Below are positions 6,546 through 13,420 of a DNA stretch of 13,420 nucleotides, one piece after another. Every line of letters begins with the position of its first letter. The first letter of the stretch is position 1. Position numbers and translations under genes: made by a program. The stretch covers positions 1-13,420 of the forward strand of contig DATAZV010000460.1 in the NCBI GenBank assembly GCA_036271855.1. The letters run 5' to 3'. This DNA is from JAQGMJ01 sp036271855. GTDB lineage: Bacteria; Pseudomonadota; Gammaproteobacteria; Burkholderiales; JAEUOS01. The notes below the pieces were generated by a model that worked only from the letters and a program-made list of their open reading frames with translations, ran no database searches and was not told the DNA's origin.

Positions 6546-8297
6546 ATGATTCCGCAAACCTTCATCCAGGACCTGCTCAACCGCGTCGACATCGTCGATG
6601 TGGTCGGCCGCACCGTGCAGCTGAAAAAGGGCGGCGCCAACCTGATGGGCCTGTGCCCCTTCCATAACGAGAAGTCGCCCTCGTTCACGGTCAGCCCGGC
6701 CAAGCAGTTCTACCATTGCTTCGGCTGCGGCGCGCACGGCTCGGCAATCGGCTTTTTGATGGAATATGCCGGGCTTTCCTATGTGGAAGCGATCAAGGAC
6801 CTGGCCCAGGGCCTGGGCCTGACGGTGCCCGACGAGCGGGATGAGAACGCGCCACGCCGCGACGGCCCGGACGCTGCCACCCTGACGGCGCTGATGGACC
6901 GCGCCGCCAAATATTTCCGCGAGCAGCTCAAGGCCTCGCCGGTGGCGGTGGAATACCTGAAGGGGCGGGGACTGACCGGGCAGATCGCCGCCCGCTACGG
7001 CATGGGCTATACACCGGACGAGTGGAACGGGCTGCAGGGGGTATTCGGCGAGGAATACCCGGGCAAGCCGGTGGGCGAAACCGGCCTGACCATCGACAGC
7101 GACAAGGGCACGCGCTACGACCGCTTTCGCGGGCGGGTGATGTTCCCGATCCGCAGCACGCGCGGCGCCATCATCGGCTTCGGCGGCCGGGTGATCGGCG
7201 CGGGTGAGCCCAAATACCTGAACTCTCCCGAGACCCCGTTATTTGAAAAAGGCCGCGAGCTTTACGGTCTGTTCGAGGCGCGCCAGGCGATCCGCGAGGC
7301 CGGCCGCGCGCTGGTGGTCGAAGGCTATATGGACGTCGTCGCACTGGCGCAACACGGCGTCGGTTACGCGGTGGCGACGCTGGGCACCGCCTGCACGCCC
7401 GCGCACGTGCAAAAGCTGACCAAGCAGACCGACCGCATCATTTTCTGCTTCGATGGCGACGCCGCCGGGCGCCGCGCCGCCTGGCGCGCGCTGGAAAACA
7501 GCCTGTCGCTGACCAGTGACGACAAGATTTTCAGTTTTCTGTTCCTCCCGCCCGAGCATGACCCCGATACCTATATCCGCGAGCACGGCCGCGAAGCTTT
7601 CGAGGGCGAGGAGGGGCGGGCCAAGCCGTTGTCGGTGTTCCTGCTGGAGCAGCTCAAGGCGGAAGTGGACTTGAGCGTGGCCGAAGGGCGCAGCGGGCTG
7701 GTGAAGGCGGCGCAACCGCATTTGCAGCGGGTCTCTGCGCCGGGATTGCGTCTGGCGCTGGTGAAGGAGATCGCGGTGCTGGCGGAGATGACGCCGCGCG
7801 AGGTCGAGGGCCTGGCGGAGTTGAAGCCGCAGGCATCGCATTTGCGCACTCCGCCGCCGCGGATTGCGCGGGCGCCGGTGACTTCGCTGGACAAGCAATT
7901 GCTTTGGCTGCTGGCGCGCCTGCCGGCGCTGGCCCGCAGTGCGGAAATGGAGGAGTCCAAGCACTACTTCCCCACCGATACCCTGACCCGGCGCGTGATC
8001 GACGCCATCGAGGCGCACGAGGGCATCGACTCGACCTCGGCCCTGTACGAATTTTTTCGCGATAGCGACGATGAACCCGAAATCTCCGACGCTGTCAAAC
8101 GGGCACTGGAGGAAAAGGACGACGAGATGGTCCGCCTCGAGTTTTCCAATACCCTGTGCATCGCCGGCATCGCCTGGTGCGAAAGCGAGATGAACAGCCT
8201 GATAGCCGATGGCTCAGCCGCAGGTGAAAAGGCCGCCGAATACCGCGAATTGCAGGCCCGCAAGGAGGCCCTGAAACAACGCCTGCGGTCTACTTGA
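6546..8297 (+). CDS. dnaG: DNA primase DnaG
   Basis: The 583-residue length matches bacterial DnaG (581 in E. coli). The N-terminal CHC2 zinc ribbon has C37, H40, C58 and C61. The central RNA-polymerase domain contains the TOPRIM fold with the catalytic EGYMD (E259) and DGD (D303, D305) motifs. The C-terminal part, from about residue 430, is the less conserved DnaB-helicase-binding domain. The enzyme makes RNA primers at the replication fork. AGG in the leader is a weak, rather distant ribosome binding site. The ATG is fixed by the conserved opening MIPQTFIQDLLNRVDIVDVV. rpoD follows 135 bp downstream in the same direction. The usual upstream partner rpsU is absent, and a glycosyltransferase on the opposite strand takes its place. 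Confidence 0.98.
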   Translation: MIPQTFIQDLLNRVDIVDVVGRTVQLKKGGANLMGLCPFHNEKSPSFTVSPAKQFYHCFGCGAHGSAIGFLMEYAGLSYVEAIKDLAQGLGLTVPDERDENAPRRDGPDAATLTALMDRAAKYFREQLKASPVAVEYLKGRGLTGQIAARYGMGYTPDEWNGLQGVFGEEYPGKPVGETGLTIDSDKGTRYDRFRGRVMFPIRSTRGAIIGFGGRVIGAGEPKYLNSPETPLFEKGRELYGLFEARQAIREAGRALVVEGYMDVVALAQHGVGYAVATLGTACTPAHVQKLTKQTDRIIFCFDGDAAGRRAAWRALENSLSLTSDDKIFSFLFLPPEHDPDTYIREHGREAFEGEEGRAKPLSVFLLEQLKAEVDLSVAEGRSGLVKAAQPHLQRVSAPGLRLALVKEIAVLAEMTPREVEGLAELKPQASHLRTPPPRIARAPVTSLDKQLLWLLARLPALARSAEMEESKHYFPTDTLTRRVIDAIEAHEGIDSTSALYEFFRDSDDEPEISDAVKRALEEKDDEMVRLEFSNTLCIAGIAWCESEMNSLIADGSAAGEKAAEYRELQARKEALKQRLRST

Positions 8298-8330
8298 ATG
8301 CGTCCGGTGTGCCCATAAATATGCTATAAT
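8293..8330 (+). promoter_or_regulatory. rpoD promoter region: extended -10 sigma-70 box and candidate sigma-32 promoter
   Basis: A perfect TATAAT at 8325-8330 is preceded by TG at the extended -10 position (TGCTATAAT, 8322-8330). There is no good -35, as expected for extended -10 promoters, and the start would fall near 8337. Overlapping it, CTTGAA at 8293-8298 (across the dnaG stop codon) and GCCCATAA at 8311-8318 are spaced by 12 bases. They match the RpoH consensus (CTTGAA, 13-14 bases, CCCCATNT) apart from one C, one T and slightly short spacing. E. coli also places a heat-shock promoter for rpoD within dnaG, so the arrangement is plausible. Confidence 0.6.
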
Positions 8331-8372
8331 TCAAAGCTTTACTTTATCGGCCTTGGCTCCGGCGATTCCCGC

Positions 8373-8403
8373 GAGCCCGGCCGGCCGTCCCGGGCATGGG
8401 CTC
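8373..8403 (+). repeat. Alternative hairpins in the rpoD 5' leader
   Basis: Two mutually exclusive perfect 6-bp stems share one arm region: GCCCGG (8375-8380) with CCGGGC (8390-8395), or GAGCCC (8373-8378) with GGGCTC (8398-8403). They lie in the approximately 96-base leader predicted from the TATAAT box and end 20 bases before the GAGG ribosome binding site at 8424-8427. The DNA is very GC-rich, so chance pairing is possible. Confidence 0.35.
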
Positions 8404-8432
8404 GGGGCCAGCGCATCACGTTCGAGGCATCC

Positions 8433-10943
<2,511 letters not shown>

Positions 10944-10952
10944 TGTTGCACC

Positions 10953-10980
10953 CCGCTCATTGCCGTTGCGCAATGAGCGG
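10953..10980 (+). repeat. Perfect 11-bp hairpin after rpoD
   Basis: The arms CCGCTCATTGC and GCAATGAGCGG pair completely around a six-base loop, CGTTGC, ten bases after the rpoD stop. No T-run follows, so it is not itself an intrinsic terminator. It may protect the rpoD mRNA 3' end or assist the terminator 12 bases further on. Confidence 0.8.
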
Positions 10981-10991
10981 TCCGGCACGGC

Positions 10992-11022
10992 GCCGGCCCG
11001 AAAGGGCTGGCGTTTTTCTTTT
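10992..11022 (+). terminator. Rho-independent terminator of rpoD
   Basis: An 8-bp stem (GCCGGCCC with GGGCTGGC, one G-U pair) is capped by a GAAA tetraloop and followed by GTTTTTCTTTT. Stem, GNRA loop and T-tract are textbook. It ends only eight bases before the start codon of the next gene. Confidence 0.9.
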
Positions 11023-11030
11023 GGCGGCCC

Positions 11031-11984
11031 ATGTCTGAAGCGAAACGGCATCCCGGCTTCGGCCTCGGCTTTTCCGCCGTGCTCACCTCGGTGGTGATCT
11101 GGGGCGCACAACTGCCGGTGGCCAAGTCGGTGTACGCGGTGATGGACGCCGTCAGCCTGACTGCGCTGCGCTACGCCATCGCCGTCTTCCTGCTGGTGCT
11201 GATGCTGCTGTGGCGTGAAGGCCCGCGGGCTTTCGCGCTCGGCGAGCGGCCGGGCCTGATGCTGGGCGCGGGGCTGGTCGGCATGTGCGGCTCGCCGCTG
11301 CTGGCCTTTGCCGGCCTCTCGTTCACCACGCCGGAGCACGCGGTGATCATCCTCGCGCTGCAGCCCTCGATCTCGGCGCTGGCGCAATGGGGCCTGAACG
11401 GCGCGCGGCCATCGGGTTTCACCATCGCATCGATCGTCGCCGCCTTCTTCGGCGTGGTGCTGGTGGTGACCGGCCACGGCAACACCGGCGGCGGCCTGGG
11501 CGGCGCCGTCCTGCTGGGTGACTCGCTGGTGGCGGCAGGCGCCTGCTGCTGGGTCGCCTACAGCCTGATGCTGTCTAGCTTTCCCGGCATGAGCGCGCTG
11601 CGCTTTACCACCCTGTCGTGTTCCATCGGCACCGCGATCACGGTGGCTATCGCCGTTGCCTGCGCGCTGGGCGGCGCGGCGCGCTTGCCGAACGCGCAGG
11701 AGGCGCTGTCGGTGGCGCCGCATATCGCCTACCTCGCCCTGGCGGGCGTGGTGGCGGCGATGATCATGTGGAACTTCGGCAGCCCGCGCGTGGGCGTGCT
11801 CAATTCGATCCTGTTGATCAACCTGATGCCGGTGGAGACCTATCTGATCCGCTACCTGCAGGGCGCGACTTTCACCGTCCAGGAGTGGCTCGGCGCCGGG
11901 GTGGTGATCGCCGCGCTGGTGGCGAACAACCTGTACCAGCGCAGCGGGCGCGCGAAAGTGGCGAAGGATGCGGCGCGGGCGTGA
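11031..11984 (+). CDS. DMT-superfamily EamA-type membrane transporter
   Basis: The 317-residue protein is very hydrophobic and shows about ten membrane helices arranged as two EamA repeats, each of about five helices. The first repeat opens near residue 13 with VLTSVVIWGAQLPVAKSV, and the second begins near residue 150. The SFTTPEHAVIILALQPSISALA segment is typical of the first repeat. Family members export amino acids, sugars or other metabolites across the inner membrane; this one's substrate cannot be predicted. The start codon lies eight bases after the rpoD terminator T-tract, with only GGCGG as a weak ribosome binding site. Expression must therefore come from terminator readthrough or a promoter inside the 3' end of rpoD. 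Starting later, at residue 38, would delete the first helix. A tRNA gene follows 27 bp after the stop. Confidence 0.88.
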   Translation: MSEAKRHPGFGLGFSAVLTSVVIWGAQLPVAKSVYAVMDAVSLTALRYAIAVFLLVLMLLWREGPRAFALGERPGLMLGAGLVGMCGSPLLAFAGLSFTTPEHAVIILALQPSISALAQWGLNGARPSGFTIASIVAAFFGVVLVVTGHGNTGGGLGGAVLLGDSLVAAGACCWVAYSLMLSSFPGMSALRFTTLSCSIGTAITVAIAVACALGGAARLPNAQEALSVAPHIAYLALAGVVAAMIMWNFGSPRVGVLNSILLINLMPVETYLIRYLQGATFTVQEWLGAGVVIAALVANNLYQRSGRAKVAKDAARA

Positions 11985-11998
11985 TACCATCCGCGCCG
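11971..11998 (+). repeat. 8-bp hairpin spanning the transporter stop codon
   Basis: CGGCGCGG (11971-11978) pairs with CCGCGCCG (11991-11998) around a 12-base loop holding the TGA stop. It lies just upstream of the tRNA. No T-run follows, so a role as terminator or processing signal is only a guess. Confidence 0.35.
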
Positions 11999-12011
11999 TC
12001 AAAAAGTTTAC

Positions 12012-12088
12012 GGGCCGTTAGCTCAGCTGGTTAGAGCAGAGGACTCATAATCCTTTGGTCGTTGGTTCAAGTCCAACACGGCCTACCA
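12012..12088 (+). tRNA. tRNA with CAU anticodon, probably tRNA-Ile2 (lysidine-modified); tRNA-Met possible
   Basis: The 77-base cloverleaf is complete, with the CCA end encoded. The D stem is GCUC/GAGC, the anticodon stem GAGGA/UCCUU with CAU at 12046-12048, and the T arm GUUGG/CCAAC with loop UUCAAGU. The bases around the anticodon and the T arm (GACUCAUAAUC, UGGUUCAAGUCCA) match E. coli tRNA-Ile2 better than elongator tRNA-Met, and they do not match initiator tRNA. tRNA-Ile2 reads AUA after TilS converts C34 to lysidine. The acceptor stem ends in an unusual G1-U72 wobble pair. Automated callers would probably label it Met. Confidence 0.93.
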
Positions 12089-12100
12089 AATACCGGCGCG

Positions 12101-12727
12101 CTATCGGATCAGGATTTCGACGCGCCGGTTGCGCGGCTCCGGCACCTCGTCGCGCGTGGGCACCGCAAGCTCGCGCTCGCCGCGGCCCACGGCTTCGATG
12201 CGCGACGGCGGAAAGTTGCGGCCCTTCAGCATGTCGACCACCAGTCCGGCGCGTTTCAGCGACAGGCCGTCGTTCAAATCCTGGGAGCCCATGGTGTCGG
12301 TGTGGCCGATGATGACCAGCTCGGCGCCGCTGCGTTTCAGGGCTTCGTTGATCACAGTCGGCAATAGGGCCTGGGACTCCGGCATCAGGGTGGTATTGCC
12401 GGTCTGGAAGTAGAGCGTGTAGCGCTGCGGCTTGGGCGGGGCGGTCTCGAACAAGGGCTTGAACTGCGCGGCTACCTGCTGGCTGGCGAGGCTATCGACT
12501 TGCGGCGCCGCCTTCTCGGCATCGCGTGCGGTGGCGCGCTGATAAGGCTGCGACAGCCGTTGCTCGCCGGCCTTGCCGGTGACGATCACGGCGGAGCCGG
12601 ACCCATCGGGTTGCGGCAGCAGGATGACTCGCGTACCGGTGGTGGGCGGCGGTGACGCGCAGCCGCCGAGGGCGAGCAAAGCCAGCGAGAGGAACAACAG
12701 CAGCGCTGCGCCTGTTGCACGCCTCAT
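12101..12727 (-). CDS. OmpA-family peptidoglycan-binding lipoprotein
   Basis: The 208-residue product begins with a lipoprotein signal: a hydrophobic run to residue 20 and lipobox LGGC with the lipidated Cys at 23. No Asp follows the Cys, which favours outer-membrane sorting. A low-complexity linker runs to about 100. Residues 103-208 form an OmpA_C domain with YFQTGNTTLMPES, GHTDTMGSQDLNDGLSLKRA and a NRRVEI end. D144 and R159 sit at the same 15-residue spacing as the diaminopimelate-binding Asp and Arg of OmpA. It should tether the outer membrane to peptidoglycan. Its ATG overlaps the stop of the upstream FecR-domain gene by 4 bp (ATGA), implying translational coupling. The gene ends 12 bp from the convergent tRNA. 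Confidence 0.92.
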   Translation of the reverse strand: MRRATGAALLLFLSLALLALGGCASPPPTTGTRVILLPQPDGSGSAVIVTGKAGEQRLSQPYQRATARDAEKAAPQVDSLASQQVAAQFKPLFETAPPKPQRYTLYFQTGNTTLMPESQALLPTVINEALKRSGAELVIIGHTDTMGSQDLNDGLSLKRAGLVVDMLKGRNFPPSRIEAVGRGERELAVPTRDEVPEPRNRRVEILIR

Positions 12728-13218
12728 TGCTGCTTTGCCTCGTCGTCGACCTCCACGATGAAATCGGTCCCGCGCACGCCGATGGTGGCGGTGCGGGTGG
12801 TCACTGCTACCGCCTGCGGATTGTTGTGGGCGATCAGGCCGCTGATCATGCGCAGCGACCCGCGCAGAACCGATACGACCAGGCTGCCCTGCTCGGTGGT
12901 CGAGTTGAAATTGAAGGTCTTCAGGTCGACCAGGCTGCGCGGTCCGAGCATCATGGTGGTGCCGTCGCGCATCACCATGCTGGCCGCGCCGTCGGTGCCG
13001 GTGGAAACATGGTCCGCCTCGGTCACCGTATCCCCGGGCTGGAGCACGCGCTCGCCGCGTGCATCGGTCACCCGGACATCGCCACGGACGATTTTCATCG
13101 TGCCGGCTTTTTCCGGCTGGTCCGCGGCCTGCGCGTTGAGCGGAAGCGCCAGACCGCCGGCCGCCAGCAACGGTGCAAGCACGAGAAGTGCCTGACTAAA
13201 ACGGAGCGAGGTATGCAT
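12724..13218 (-). CDS. Secreted FecR-domain protein
   Basis: The 164-residue product has a Sec signal peptide (MHTSLRFSQ, a hydrophobic core, and an AQA cleavage site near residue 31). A FecR domain follows at about 38-160, including the diagnostic TRTATIGVRGTDF segment. Unlike classical FecR it has no cytoplasmic anti-sigma part and no internal membrane helix, so it is a periplasmic stand-alone FecR domain of unknown partner. The ATG at 13218 was chosen because the signal peptide begins there. The open frame extends 36 codons upstream through an Arg-rich stretch with no ribosome binding site. The coupled downstream OmpA-like lipoprotein suggests a joint envelope role. Confidence 0.85.
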   Translation of the reverse strand: MHTSLRFSQALLVLAPLLAAGGLALPLNAQAADQPEKAGTMKIVRGDVRVTDARGERVLQPGDTVTEADHVSTGTDGAASMVMRDGTTMMLGPRSLVDLKTFNFNSTTEQGSLVVSVLRGSLRMISGLIAHNNPQAVAVTTRTATIGVRGTDFIVEVDDEAKQQ

Positions 13219-13220
13219 GG

Positions 13221-13244
13221 GGGTGTTCCCGAAAGGAGACACCC
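13221..13244 (-). repeat. Hairpin in the fecR leader
   Basis: On the minus strand, GGGTGT and ACACCC pair perfectly around a 12-base loop and end two bases before the fecR start codon. The loop contains the only purine-rich stretch (GGGA) that could serve as ribosome binding site, so the stem could affect initiation. A 6-bp stem in GC-rich DNA is weak evidence. Confidence 0.35.
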
Positions 13245-13420
13245 GAAAGTTAGACCGGCGTGGCGGCGCTGAATGTCGGCAAGCGTATGTAGCTTGCGTA
13301 GGATTGCGCTTACGCCGCCGACGCACTCGATTCCTGACGGGCGCTGCTCTGGGCCGCCGCGGGCTGGGCCCTGGCTTTGCTGCGCAGGGGTGGGCCGGCA
13401 GAAAAACCGACCGCCCAAAA

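Noticed and set aside
12089..12100. Possible integrase attachment site at the tRNA 3' end
   Set aside because: Only 12 bases separate the tRNA from an ordinary chromosomal gene, with no integrase and no second copy of the tRNA 3' end seen in the window.
13219..13326. N-terminal extension of the FecR-domain protein by 36 codons
   Set aside because: It would bury the signal peptide behind an Arg-rich stretch, and no ribosome binding site precedes it.

Overview
The window is GC-rich chromosomal DNA from a betaproteobacterium, most likely of the order Burkholderiales. The pointers are a Bug/TctC-type periplasmic binding protein beside a LysR regulator, a dnaG-rpoD pair, and an RpoD with a long Lys/Ala/Pro-rich N-terminal extension. 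Genus cannot be set from sequence reading alone. Almost all of the DNA is coding, and no insertion sequence, phage gene, CRISPR array or plasmid feature was seen.

Left part (20-4740): an apparent aromatic-compound module. On the minus strand, a secreted Bug-family solute-binding protein (2733-3710) precedes, by 34 bp, one 892-codon reading frame (20-2698). That frame joins a complete FAD-dependent aromatic hydroxylase to a complete two-domain VOC-type extradiol dioxygenase. A LysR-type regulator (3832-4740) is divergent from this pair across a short AT-richer gap. Inferred logic: capture of an aromatic acid, ring hydroxylation, then meta cleavage, under LysR control. The fused frame is the most unusual object here. 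It contains a strong internal ribosome binding site and ATG exactly at the domain junction, and a TAC codon one base change from a stop just upstream.

Middle (4746-6469): two family-2 glycosyltransferases face each other tail to tail with a 7-bp overlap of their 3' ends. The first is almost fused to the end of the LysR gene. The second resembles L-rhamnosyltransferases. They may act on cell-surface glycans, but their acceptors are unknown.

Central housekeeping block (6546-10943): dnaG (primase) and rpoD (sigma-70), without the rpsU gene that often heads this operon. Between them lie a perfect extended -10 box and a candidate heat-shock (sigma-32) promoter overlapping the dnaG stop codon. rpoD ends in a perfect 11-bp hairpin followed by a classical GNRA-loop intrinsic terminator.

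Right part (11031-13218): a DMT/EamA transporter whose start codon lies 8 bp after the terminator T-tract, a CAU-anticodon tRNA that looks more like tRNA-Ile2 than tRNA-Met, and a minus-strand pair with a 4-bp ATGA overlap encoding a secreted FecR-domain protein and an OmpA-like peptidoglycan-binding lipoprotein. The last 200 bases (13219-13420) hold the fecR leader hairpin and no gene that I can support.
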